Assembly: GCA_016169945.1 (NCBI GenBank) | Contig: JADLSH010000379.1 | Location: 558,001 to 622,000, forward strand | Reading direction: 5' to 3' | DNA length: 64,000 nucleotides | DNA from: Trachythela sp. YZ-2020 | Lineage: Eukaryota; Cnidaria; Anthozoa; Malacalcyonacea; Clavulariidae | Shown here: positions 10,029 to 22,600 of the stretch, one piece after another | Numbering within the stretch: the stretch's first letter is position 1 | Layout of the letters: each line of letters begins with the position of its first letter | Position numbers and translations under genes: made by a program | The notes under the pieces: generated by a model | The model's input: only the letters and a program-made list of their open reading frames with translations | Told to the model about the DNA's origin: nothing | The model's database searches: none

Positions 10029-13000
10029 ATGGCGACGCAAGTGAAAGGCTCCGTGCGAAGAGTTCGAAAACTGAAGCTTGTTTTCATCTATTTGTTCATC
10101 TGTATAAATCAAAGTAAGTGAAAATAACTCCATAACATCTTCAACTTATTTAATCCGCGTAATCTGGCGGATCGATAACTTCCCATAATATAATCGCTAG
10201 AACACTTATTAAAGCGCTTATCTTTTGAAGAGATTAGTTTGCGGGGACTATCAATTCAAGGAATCTCTTTCTTCCTCTAAATCCATGCCTCTGATCCAAG
10301 CAAAACGCGGTCAAAGATTTCTTATATAATAGATCTCGATTAGTGGAATTTACCAACAAATTTTTGAAAAATGTTCTCGGTATATCGTTTGAGACAGACT
10401 GTCAAAATTGACATCTATTGAGTATATCGTAGGGCGGAGAATGTCGGCAGTTGACAACGCTTGTTTGCCCGCAAATTAAGTAGCTTCAGAGCACTCATTT
10501 GTAGTAACGTTATTAAACTTCTCCGCTAAATGACATTGGGATTTGAAAAAAATATATTAGTACCGCTCCGAAGAGGGTAAAGTTAATTTTTAAAGCCCTG
10601 TGACGAAATATATATTGTATTGGCCTTCATATGAAGGCTGACTCCATCATGCTGCGATGTTCGTGGGATGTCCCTCGCTGTTCACTACCAAGTTCATCAA
10701 ACGTGCACTAATAGAATCTCAGTACATATTTGTGACATGTTTAATCGTTAATATAAAAGCTTAAGCCCAAACTACTAAAGATCTTTGACTGTCATATAAT
10801 AAGCTGCCTTATCTGTTAGCCAGAAAAGCTAAAGTGTTTTTCTAAAACTGAACACTGTAATTTTGCAACAGATAATGAGGCAATAAATTTAATTTAGACT
10901 CTTTCTTTGTAGTCGGTGCGATATTAAGCGCCTTTGGTAATTTTCTAGTCAGCTATTCACCAGGGGCTTTTTATTAAACTTGTCGAGCTATTGAAAATTA
11001 ATTTCGAGCATAACAGAGATAATAAGGCGACATGGAGTGCTTTTAGTTCGAGGTGTTCACGAGAATAAAGACAGTTTTATGACTTTTTGAAATCAATTCA
11101 TTTTGTGTTTTGACTTGTGTGTGCAGTATCATAAAATGTTGCGCCGAAGAAATAGTCTTGCCTTTGGACTTGGTAAAAGACAAACGACAAGTTATCTGAT
11201 CGTATTCAAATATATTTGAACTGTAATAAAAACAGCTATTATGGTATAAAACAAACGTTCATTATACACTCCAATAACTATACTAATTTCAGTACGAAAG
11301 GTTTTGTATAATACCTCCTATACATGCATTGGACCCTACGTTTTCTAGTCGTATTTACTAATTTAGACTGGTTTAACATCATCAAAGATTCTGTTGTATG
11401 ATCCCAGATCAAACTTTGTCTTACGCAAGAAATTTAAAGTTCTATAGTTTAAGCAAATTTGTGCGGACAAAGTTGCCAAATGAAATTTAGTCATATTTTT
11501 ACAATAAAGTTCTGATAATTTTATTTCTTTTTGTGTCAGTTTTCACTCGGAAAGATATACACCCTGCATACCGCTGTAGAGGCAGGCGAATAACGCCGCC
11601 GAACCAACCCTGATCTATATATATACACTCGAAAAACCCGAAGCAACCCAAACTCAAAGAAACCGTATACGCGTGGATCCTCGTTCTTATTTAAATTTCC
11701 CCAAGACATGAAGAGGCTAAATATTTTATGCAAGAACTTCACAGACATATACAGTATGTATTCTACCTTTTACATTTTCACCGTCTTTGAGAGGTTTACA
11801 GATCAAAGAATTTTCCAAAGTGTACACCTAAATAATGGGTGATTAATTCCCCTTGTGGGGCATTCAGTTATTATTAATTTAACTTAGTCATCGCGGGTTC
11901 ATCTCATAATGAACTGTATCACAAGGATGGTTTTTTACACACAACGGAAGCTTCGTTGATCATATAGTATGTGCTTTAATCAAAGTGTGTAATGGTTAAT
12001 TAAACCACTTCCACAAATTTTAATTCACAAACGTGATGACTACAATGAAAATCAACCGGAAATATCTTGGTCTGAAATAAGATAAGGGTTTCAATAGCCC
12101 TATTCAATAGCCGTATGGAGAGACACCCCCTCCCCCCGGGATGAGAGTTAGTAAAGTTGAGGCGGCCTCATTAATTCTGGTCATCCTATAATTTAACCAG
12201 GATATAAAGCCCAGCTCAAACGAGAATGAGAGTTGATGAGAGCCAATGAGAGTTGAAACTCTCGCTCGTGTTTGACCGCCAACTCTCATCAACTCTCATC
12301 AACTTTGCTTCAAATTTTGACGAGAGTTTGTGAGAGCCGTTTTCCCTCGATCGTTTGACCGGTACGCGTGGTAATATCCAGTCAACTCCCATGCAGGCGA
12401 TGCAGCTCTTGTCCCGTTCGACCGGAGCATAAAAGTTGATGAAATTCTCATGCAAACTCTCGCTTGCCAACTCTCATCTACTCTCATCCTCCGCCTCGTT
12501 TGATCAGGATATATCTCTTTATTATTCTAGGCCATGGTTTTACCTCCATTTATGAAAGTGCTGATCACTATTGGCCAATGAATAATATCTCCGACAATAC
12601 GAGCTTGGATACAATCTCCTACATGCACGGTGAGATTATGAATGGTGCAAAGTTGAACAACACAAAGCTTTTTGGTCCTGCATTAATCCTGGATGGCGAA
12701 GACGATTGGATAAACTTAGGTTAGTACATCAGTGTTGGTTGTTACCTCCGCTTGCCAGGAGATTATGTTATCACCTTGGGTGGGCAAGTTGGTGTCTTGT
12801 GTAAGAGTCTTACGTCTTCTCTTGTGCTACGTTTCATGATATGTTCCAACTAAATAATCAAATTCATTCTTATAATACAAGGAATGCAATGGCCATTAGA
12901 ACGCTGTTGTGTAGAACGAACATTCGACAATTTGCAATAAGATTCCAGGGACCATTACCTACTGATATAACTATCACAACTTCCTTTACCTCTTTTAAGA

Positions 13001-15619
13001 AAAAACTAAATAAGTAAATTGTGTGATAAAATTAATTTATAAAGACATTTATGTGCTGAATTACTATTGATGAATAATTTCTATTTATTGCCATCAGGCA
13101 TCATATGTATTTTTATTAATAATTTATAAAATATTCCCCCTGAAATGAATAAGGAAGCTTAAATTTATATAAGCCTTATATGGTCGGCTTATCTGCAATA
13201 CTCCTCGGTTCGATCATATCACTCCTGTTTTATATGATCTTCATTGGCTCCCGATTAAGTCTCGCATCGACTTTAAAATCCTCCTTATTACATACAAGGC
13301 CTTAAACAATCAAGCTCCAACGTACATTAAAGAGCTTCTCTCAAGTAAAAAACCCACCAGTTACAACCTTAGATCCCACTCTGATCCGTGTCTACTAGAA
13401 CGCCCCAGACTTAAAACCCAAGACCTTGGGTGATCGATCATTCTCTCTCGCTGCTCCAACTTTATGAAACGCTCTTCCCAAAGCCATCAGGATTGCATCC
13501 TCAACAGCTACATTTAGAAAGTTGCTAAAGACATTTCTATTCTTAGATGCTTTTAATTAATGCATGTGCATGTTCCACTTTTACTTGCAGTTATCGCTGT
13601 AACATATTTTTTATATAATCTTAACATTATTGTAATATATTTTTATCTAACATTTATAATTTGTATATTATCTACTGCTGTAAGAAGCTCACTTGAACAT
13701 ATCCATATGAAAAATGCGCTATATAAATGTAATTCATTCATTCATTCATGGTTTCTTTTTAAGCTTCCTTGCCACTATTATGAACTAATGTTATGGAAAT
13801 TGTTGTAAATATTTATATTTATTTTTTATTTATTTTTTGGTAATGGTGGTAAAATAGATTGATTGATTGATTGCTAGCGGACACACGATTGAGGTTAATT
13901 GAAATGTTTTCAACTTTCCAGGCGAACTCGCCGTTCACCAAGTCCACAGAAGCAAGGTCGTTTCGCCCGGGCGGGCACACCGTGTTAATGGATCACCAAT
14001 ATCTTTTTTTCGTTTTCAGGGCTCATGGGTGATGATTGTACAAACATGCCGTCGGAATGTCACGATGGTTTTACAATATCTTTTTGGTTATATTATATTG
14101 GCGGCGAGTTTTTGCTATGCACTGGTGTCTACAATAGTGGCAATAAAGGTCCTGGAATCCAGTTTACATTTGCCGATAAACAAAAGTTGCTCGTGATCGA
14201 GATCTCGACGCTGAAATACACGTGGAAAATTACGTCAAACTCGTTGCCCGCACCTGGGTACACGTGGCCTTTAAATGGAGCGCAAATGAAGGTGACATGC
14301 ACTGATCGGGTGCGGCTGTTGTGTTGTGTCGTGTCGCGTTGCATTGTTTAAAGGCGGGTTTCCAGTCCTCGCACGAAGCTCCTCGCAGCTCGCTGCGAGT
14401 ACTCGCACGAATGTCATTCCGTTGCCACCAGACGCCGTTTTATGATTGGTTTATTATTGTGAGCTCTCCCAGCGAGTAAAAAATAGTTCAAAATTTTGAA
14501 CTATTTGCCGCGAGCGGCAAACCACTCGCAGAACGTCTGCGAGTACTCGCAGCGAGGAGCTTCGTGCGAGGACTGGAAATCCGCCTTAACATTGGATAAC
14601 ATTCCATTACAACACATTGCATTACATTTTTGCATTGAATGGCGCGACATTGCATTGCATTAATTGTATCACATTTTTAATTGCAGTGTACTAAACTGTA
14701 TTGTGTTCTATATCTTACCTATAAATATATTATTATTATATATATTTTAAGGTATTCATTTGTATCTAAACGGTAGTGCTGCACGGCAAAAAGAGTTCCA
14801 AAAGAAAGAAGTGACGTTTGCGAGACCACAATATGGGCGTGGCTGGACCCTTGGACGGCCTAACAGTCTTCTAAAGTTGACAAAATTTGGACACTTCGGA
14901 ATCGCGCATCTCGCGCAGTGGCAGAGAGAACTCACCGCAATTGAAATAAGGACAGCGTTCTTTGAGACAATTTTGGAGGATCAGAAAAAGTTGATAGAAT
15001 TACTCACAACTCGTAAGTTTAATGATAAATTGACTAGTTCATGACATATTTGCCATAGTATAGCCATAGTATTTCTATGGTATGCACTATATTTACATCC
15101 ATAGTGTTTCCATAGTATGAATTAGTATAATTCCCATACTAATTGCAGTGACCTAGCCAGGATTTTCAGTCAAGGGGCCCCCGAGAAAGTACTAGGGGGC
15201 GCCAACATAGAGATTTGTATTAGTCTAAATGTTTCCTAGGGGGGCGACACCTTCGCCAGGGGGGGCCTGGCGCCCCCCCCCCCCCCTCTGGCTACGTCAC
15301 TGACTAATTTCCATTTTCATACCGTACTTCCAACTACGGGATTCATCCTATTTCCATAGTAAGGATTTTGAAGAAAATTTCCAGTAATGAGTAATAGTTG
15401 CGAGCACTCACTACCATCAAGTAATGGAGTATCGATTTTTCTTGGTAGTTATTCTAACGCCGCCTTTTTGCTTGTGTTTATTTAGCTGAGCAACCAACAA
15501 GCAAAGCAGAATATTTGAAACCATCCAAGCATGCAAGATCCAAAGCAGCGCTCTCAATTCGTCATGCGAAACCGTGGTCTGTGGTTGCAGGCTTGCTATT
15601 GCTCTTGCTGGTTTTCTGA
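10029..15619 (+). CDS. LamG-domain cell-surface protein, 5 exons (frameshift in exon 3)
   Basis: Proposed exons: 10029-10113, 12531-12719, 14020-14291, 14752-15012, 15486-15619. All junctions are GT-AG with phase 1 at each joint. Exon 1 encodes a basic N-terminus and hydrophobic signal (LVFIYLFICI). Exons 2-4 form a concanavalin A/LamG-3-like domain: 'YWPMN', 'GPALILDGEDDWINLG', 'GFTISFWL', 'TWVHVAFKWSANEG', 'IHLYLNG', 'FGIAHLAQWQRELTAIEI'. Exon 5 ends in a hydrophobic run (WSVVAGLLLLLLVF) with no cytoplasmic tail, suggesting a GPI signal or C-terminal anchor. Oddity: exon 3 is 272 nt, one short of keeping frame. Its first part and the TWVHVAF part are in different frames, so as read the gene is broken between about 14180 and 14255. 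This could be a sequencing slip or a real lesion. The protein would be about 313 aa once the frame is kept. Ligand unknown. Confidence 0.72.
10114..12530 (+). other. Intron 1 of the LamG gene with a GAGAGTTGAT-type MITE
   Basis: The first ~2 kb shows nothing recognisable apart from scattered short open frames. About 12200-12515 is an inverted-repeat element whose left end (CAAACGAGAATGAGAGTTGA) and right end (complement of CTCATCCTCCGCCTCGTTTGA) carry GAGAGTTGAT units. The same motif forms the big minisatellite at 26560-27520. Confidence 0.55.
12895..13870 (+). mobile_element. Non-LTR retrotransposon (LINE) 3' fragments
   Basis: Inside intron 2 of the LamG gene. About 13205-13545 translates, with stops, to the usual C-terminal end of a LINE reverse-transcriptase ORF ('FDHITPVLYDLHWLPIKS', 'ILLITYKALNNQAPTYI', 'YNLRS'). 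A second fragment at 12895-13015 resembles the 'FQGP...LP' end of another copy. The 3' edge carries a TGATTGATTGATTG tail near 13857-13872, as in LINEs ending in short tandem repeats. Both are dead. Confidence 0.75.
14351..14587. mobile_element. PIF/Harbinger-like MITE in LamG intron 3 (TAA target)
   Basis: The end AGGCGGGTTTCCAGTCCTCG is answered by CGAGGACTGGAAATCCGCCT, flanked by TAA on both sides. The interior repeats CTCGC/GCGAG blocks (GCTCGCTGCGAGTACTCGC). A second copy in opposite orientation lies at 63236-63468. Confidence 0.8.
15146..15302. mobile_element. Short hAT-like MITE in LamG intron 4
   Basis: The left end CAGTGACCTAGCCAGGATTT and the right end CTGGCTACGTCACTG are inverted. 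Flanks ACTAATTG (15138-15145) and ACTAATTT (15303-15310) match at 7 of 8 positions, as for a hAT 8-bp target duplication. The centre holds long G and C runs. Confidence 0.7.
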
Positions 15620-16403
15620 AACTCTTTTTAACATTATATTGTATTGAAAAGTATTCCGCATAACGCACTCTTGAAATTGGAATACAGAATCAGCTTAGGG
15701 TTAGGTTTAATGTACTGAATCACGTTCCGGACTGAAACTATATTCCAAGTTTGTAAAAGTAAACTTGCCATGAAAAATGGCATTAATATTAATGTAATAG
15801 TGAGAAATTATAAACTAAGTATAGTGTATATGTATGAAATAGAAAAGTCTTATAAAGATTTAAGTGTATGATTTCGAAGAAAATTAAGGTAGTATAAATG
15901 AAATTCGAATGATGTTGGTCGATGTGCTGCGACGACAAAATATCGAATAAATTATGTAAAAAAACAAGTCGTATTTTTTAATGCATTTGTTATAAAGTCT
16001 CCTATATCATGAGAACCTTTTCATGAGACAACCAAATGCCTTGTTCTTTGTAGGTTTACATGGTGATAATTAATGATTATTGGATGAGGTTAAGGGTGAT
16101 ATCGAGAATTATCAAGGCCGAAGTTTGCGTTATCTGCCGAAGATGACAGCTGAGACGGATAACACAAACCATAGACAATCCAAAACACAAAAAAATGCAC
16201 AAACTGAGCGAAAAATATAAGGCTGATGACACAAAAGAAACGCTACGGTGCTTTACGATTCGGCCGTAGTACGTGTAAACAGGCTTTATTTTTTTACTTT
16301 ACTGTATGTTATTCACTTCACCCGAGACTTCACCGCCTTGCGCCAAAAATTGGCAAATTAAAAATGAATTTCCTGCGCAATTATCGCGTCTCATTAAATA
16401 CCT
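15620..16403. other. 3' flank of the LamG gene
   Basis: An AATAAA at about 15945 fits a polyadenylation signal for the LamG gene. Otherwise no feature is recognised before the CFAP61 promoter region. Confidence 0.4.
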
Positions 16404-16432
16404 GGTAACGAGCAACTTGGTTGCTACGCAAC
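16404..16432 (+). promoter_or_regulatory. Paired RFX X-box-like sites upstream of CFAP61
   Basis: GGTAACGAGCAAC (16404-16416) and GGTTGCTACGCAAC (16419-16432) sit side by side, about 235-260 bases before the CFAP61 ATG. The second is a palindromic GTTGC-n3-GCAAC, close to the RFX consensus GTTGCYA-GGCAAC; the first fits GTNRC-n-RGYAAC. RFX factors drive motile-cilium genes across animals, so the location fits the gene's role. Binding is inferred. Confidence 0.6.
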
Positions 16433-16438
16433 CGCTAT

Positions 16439-16486
16439 CATGGTGGACGAAAAGAAGCAAAATATCTCTGATTGCTATAAAAAGTA
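16439..16486 (+). promoter_or_regulatory. Possible upstream ORF in the CFAP61 leader
   Basis: An ATG at 16439 opens 15 codons and ends TAG, between the X-boxes and the main start. If transcription begins just after the X-boxes, this could dampen CFAP61 translation. No other support. Confidence 0.2.
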
Positions 16487-16664
16487 GGGCATAAAATCAT
16501 TTTAAATAAACTCTACCTCTTAACTAACTCGTAAGGAGACATGAAAATTTAGTAATACATATGAATTGAGGGCATTTTGTATATAAACTATTGTTTAACG
16601 CTTGCTAAATTCGTTGTTTGTAGCGCCACTGCATATTAAAGTTGTCTGATCACTCACAGATAAC

Positions 16665-19600
16665 ATGGAGGAAAATCAAGAAGTAATATTAACAGCTCGT
16701 CGGACTGAGTCTGTGGATGCTCCTGCAATAGAGAAATTGATGACCAGTGCCACATTTGAACTGTTTGGACGTGTGGATATCGTACGCGTAATGTATGCTG
16801 TGCCTATTTTATCTTGTTATAATAATAGTAATATCATTCTGTTATGTTTGTAAATATTGTCATATTGTGAGGGCCGTATGTTAGATAACTATTATGGTTA
16901 ATACGTTTCCCTCTTGAAATAAAGTTTTACTACTACTACTACTACTGCCTGTGTGCAAACTTCGAAGAAGACGAAGATCTCCGGCGTGCATTAATTATAC
17001 TGAAATTCCTTTTTGAGAACTTGAACTTTTTTTGTGTAATAATTTCAGTGAGAAGGCGAACCTAGCTGTGACTTTAATAAGTTCTGAAGACGAGGTTGTT
17101 GCCAGCGGAGCATTCTTTGATTACCCCAACCTTGCGGTGGATCAGGCAAAATGGGAGAAATTATTTCAAGAAAGTTTTGAATCTATTAAACCAACTGTAA
17201 GTGATTCTGAACATTAATTCTTCTTGTCTGTATATTTGCCTTGTCTGATATTTGTATTTTATTTATACTAACTTGTCAGTTTATACAGAACAGTGTAATC
17301 TATCATTGACTCATGCAATAAGTATACCAATTTACCATGTTTACAAAACTATATCATTTAATTGGCATCTATAATGTTCATTCACTCTTTCTATATCTCC
17401 ATTACAGCCATTGAATTCACTGTTCTTGAACTTTTTTGCATCAAAACCAGATTATGTACAAGGATGTGCTTCTGAAATTTTAAGGTAATTTACTGTAGTA
17501 TACAGACATTCCAACTCTCCCGATTTGACCGGGAGGTCTCCCGATTTCCATACGTTAATTCCTCCTGATCTCCGGATTTCAATCTGAACCTCCCGATGTT
17601 TCAGGAAGATCCACTTATCGTTAAGAAAATCAATTTAAAATGAAAACTTTCTTGTTAAAAATGCATGTACGTTGCCTTTTGCCAGCATCAAAGCACTATC
17701 AATGAAGAAATAAGGTGAAGAAATAAGTAATAACCCTTTTAAAACAAAAATTAACAAAACTAGTTTAAAATTGGTAGTAAAATTTCAACAACATTTGAAG
17801 TCTAAGCCCAACAGCAACACATTCTAGAGGCAAAATACGAAGGTTTGGAAAAATTAACAGTGAAATTGCCAACCTCCAGATTTCCTGCTAACTGAGGTTG
17901 GAATGTCTGAGTATATAAAACTTTTCATATGTTCTGAACGGTCGTTCTATCAGAGTTTCTTTGAATTGTATTTCTTTATTTATAGGACAGTTTTTAATAC
18001 TGCACCATACATTGAATACATTTTCCTTGTTATGCCACCAAAGGCCCAAGAAGGTGAGATATTTTCCAACAAAATTGAATTGCACTGATCAGTGGTCTAC
18101 TGTATGGGCGTAGCTTAATACAAGACTAAATCTTGCTAGCTTCGTCCGTCTTGAATTATTGATGAGTTTAAGAATGCATTTTAACAGTTTATCTTTTGTT
18201 TATGTTTCCAGAGCAAGCCTTACAAAAGTTGTTCACTGCCATTAAATGCAATGCTAATTTCGACAAAGGGAAACTCAATGGCACTGTTCATGTTTGTCAT
18301 CGATTTGAACACTCGCCCAAACTGCATATGAGAGCAGCAACGTAAGAACTTTGATGTGTTGTTTAAGTTATTAGAATTTCAACTCATTGCTGCATGGACC
18401 CACCAAGTGGTATATAATGTTATAATGCTGTCCTGTATATAACGTATGTTTGTTCATGTTCGTTTTTATTCATACCTTGCAAGTGACATCACAACTCGTA
18501 ATTGTGTGGGTTCCGCCACTTTGGGTGGCAAATTAATCAAACCACTTATTCAAACTAACATTTATTTATTGTTTTACATTCTCAGTGTTGAAGACCATGA
18601 TGATTTAACTCCAATATTTGATGAACAAAGTGAAACTTTAATCAACTCATATGGTAAGTACTACAGTATTGTATCTACACGAGAAGTACATTAAAAGTTG
18701 CATTTAAGGCCCAGCGAGTGAATTACTTTATTATGTGCAACAATCCCTATTCTGAAATATTTTTATTGAATTAATAGCAAATAACATATAACTAAACAAT
18801 GCCATTTATATAGACAAATGTTTTTAAAGTTCTAAATGCTCATTTAATTTAATTACTAGCTGGTAACAATTATGTGGAAATTTAACCTTTTCAAAGTTTA
18901 TCCATTCACTATATTGTTAATGCACCTACAATCACTTTCAAAAGTTGTTGGGATACCTGCAATTTTAGATAGTTATTGGATTTAAACAGTTTGTAACACA
19001 CATTTGAAAATTAATGGAACATATTTATATATGCACCATAACACCATGTTAACAAAATTTCTGCCAGTGTCTCTTGTTAACAAATGAGCTTGCAATACGC
19101 CCTACTTTAGTATTTAATACTCTGTCTATCCCCAGACGATTTTACGTGTCAGTGGTAGAAATTATCATGTCAAATCTCCCCACCCGCACAGCATCTTCTG
19201 TTGTCTTGAGTGGAATTCTCACATCTTCAGATTTCTAGATCCCATTCACATGTCCATATATATGGGTCAAATGTCCATATGGGTAAAAAGTCCATATGGG
19301 TAAAATGTCCATATGGATAAAAAATGTCCATATGGGTAAAAAATGTCCATATGGGTAAAAAATGTCCATACAGTGTATGGGTGTAAAATGTCCATATGGG
19401 TAAAATGTCCATATGGTAAAATGTCCATATATAGATGTTTTTATGTAATATTTAAGTCCGAGCAGTTGATTTATAGACGTTATATGGAATTTAATTTTAG
19501 GAGATTTCTTTCTCAACGACCTCATAGAAGCTGAAGACGATGAGAACAAATGTCTTGTGGCAGATGTAAGTAGAAAATACATTAGTAAAGGAACTAATTC

Positions 19601-22600
19601 AGGGTCAAGGAACAGTACATACAATACATTGCTGTGCAGTAACAACGAAATGTATATTATGTTAAGTAACATATTTGTTTGCTTCTTTCTATGTAGGTAA
19701 ACGAAACTGCTGTGGGTTTCATGAGTATAAGTACGAATGTCAATGTACAGTTGTTAAGTGAATATTTTGACCTCTCGCCTTTCAATGATCTCAGAAAACA
19801 ATCTTCAGTCACATCCAGCAATAGTTCAGGTGAGATTTTTAAACCCTGAAATTAAGAATGAAAGAGAATTGGTGTATGGTATGGTGTATGGTATGGTATG
19901 GTGTATGCATGGTGTATGGTACTGTATGGTGTATGGTTTGGTGTATGGTATGGTATATGGTGTATGGTTTGGTGTATGGTATGGTGTATGGTATGGTGTA
20001 TGGTATGGTATGGTGTGTGGTATGGTATGGTGTATGGTATGGTGTATTGTATGGTGTATGGTATGGTGTATGGTATGGTATGGTGTATGGTATGGTGTAT
20101 GGCATGGTGTATGGTATGGTGTATGGTATGGTATGGTGTATGGTATGGTGTATGGTATGGTGTGGTGTATGGCATGGTGTATGGTATGGTATGGTGTATG
20201 GTATGGTATGGTGTATGGTATGGTGTGGTGTGGTGTATGGCATGGTGTATGGTATGGTGTATGGTATGGTATGGTGTATGGTATGGTGTATGGTATGGTA
20301 CATGGTGTATGGCATGGTGTATGGTATGGTGTATGGTATGGTGTATGGTATGGTATGGTGTATGGTATGGTGTATGGTATGGTGTATGGCATGGTGTATG
20401 GTATGGTGTATGGTATGGTATGGTGTATGGTATGGTGTATGGTATGGTACATGGTGTATGGCATGGTGTATGGTATGGTGTATGGTATGGTGTATGGTAT
20501 GGTGTATGGTATGGTGTATGGTATGGTGTGGTGTATGGTTTGGTATATGGTATTGTATGGTAATTGGTGTATGGTATGGTAATTGGTGTATGGTATGGTA
20601 TGGTGTATGGCATGATAATTGGTGTATGGTATGGTGTATGGTATGGTATGACAAACTGGTATGGGGGCATGCTGTTTTGAAGTACTGTAATAACATACTT
20701 CTACCAATTAAAACTATCTGATCATTTCATTTGGCTTACATTTTACTATATCTCAGATGGAGAAGAAGCAAGTGTGTTTTGCGTGGAGCTTTTCTGTATA
20801 GATGAAAAATTTGAAGCAAGGTAAACATGCATTCTCCCATCTTTTTACTCCATGACTAGTTGCATACGGCTAGCGCCTCGACCAACTCTTACGCTTTTTC
20901 GTGCTCTCCCAACTTCCCGCGTGCTCAATAACTTGATTGAGCGTGCTAAACCATGATAAAATTCTTAAAGAAAGTATAATACTGCACTACATCTAATTGT
21001 AACTGACAGTCTGAGTGTTATATAATATTTTATAGGTCAATGGATTTTCTCCCAACCGCATTCAAGCTTTTCCCAGTGAGTACATTTAATCCGAATTTTT
21101 ATCCAAATTTTTAAACAATAAAAATACAATACAGAACTGTAATTCTCCATTCTTAACTAGGACAAAGATTACTGTGTGATCACAATGCCACATATCGTAA
21201 ACGAGTTTCCATTGGTTCACGAATTTACGGTAAGGAACTGGTGTATAAGGTTTGCGTATCAGTGCTTTGTTGCCAATGGATGGAGTGTGTTGTGCTGCAC
21301 ACCCCCCTAAAAATGTCAGCATGTCCTGCCTCCCATAATGATCATGTGGATTTTCCAACAATTTTTCCAACAACGATTTGTGATCGGTCAATCTATAATT
21401 ATGCAAAAATAATATTTATTTAGCTCGAAGCAATGAAATTTACACTTACCAACTGCAAACAAAACAACAACTCGATTTTGATCTTTAAGATTTCATTGCT
21501 TAGTTTTGATTCCTTTTCTCCAGAGAGTCACACCCAAAGTCGATGCTACAATTTCACACGAGCTTTATGTATTTCACCGCTGGGGACTCATTCGGTATGT
21601 CTTCAATTGTTCATAACATAGTTACCCTCGTTTAAGGTACGTTTAAGGTACGTTCACACACAGCGATTTGTCGGGCCGATTTTAAGTTTTGCTGAATGTT
21701 AATGACGAATATTTTCAGTTGATGATGTCACCAGATGACGTTTGCCACGTATTTTTCAAATATCATTAACGTGCATCTGAAATCGGCCCCACAAATCGCA
21801 ACGTGTGAACGTACCTTTACTCGGTCTGTTCTCTTTCCAGAACTATCAGCGTCAGGCCTGCTGTCTCCAATGATTTAACTGGTATAGACAATATTGTTGC
21901 CAATGTCTCGGGTTCTGATGTCATACTAAGGTGAATATCCTTATAACGCAATACTCCGATATCCTCAAGACAAGGATACACGTAGAAACGCTAATCCTGA
22001 CGCATGTTATGTAAAATGCAATTTCAAACATGTGCACAACATTATTGTATTGGGATCAGTGCTTTGTTGCCAATGGATGGAGTGTGTTGCGCTGCACATC
22101 CCCTAAAAATGTCAGCATGTCCCGCCTCCCATCACATTCACCCCTTTGAAAAAATAAACATCAACCAGTGCAGGCCTTCCTGGGAATGGCGTGCGATCGC
22201 ACGCGCACACCTTGACACTTGCCAGGGCTTCTCAAGAAGTGCGATTGATCGCGCGCCTCGATAAGCTCGATTAGGCTACAACGCAAAACAACAAAACTAT
22301 AATATTTTATCATTTCAGCGCAAATCGCTAGAAATTAGACGTCTTCTTAGTTCTAAGCTCTTTTATTTTTTTAGTGTTTACTTTGTCATATTCTCTGGTA
22401 GCTGTGCTTCATATTTTAACATTCTATAACCAGATTTTAGTCTAGTCGCTAACCATTATTAAACACTTTTTAAAAAGCTGTGCAGCCTGCTAACCATGCA
22501 GGGAATGAAAAATTGATCACACTCCACTGCACGCCTAGATAGCTCAAGGAATGTGATTGGTTGCACTCCTACCATATTAGACAGCTTTAGCAAACACAAC

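Noticed and set aside
19826..20721. Long open frames (221-293 codons) on both strands in the GGTATGGT array
   Set aside because: They arise because the array lacks stop words in several frames at once; composition is pure simple repeat inside a CFAP61 intron.
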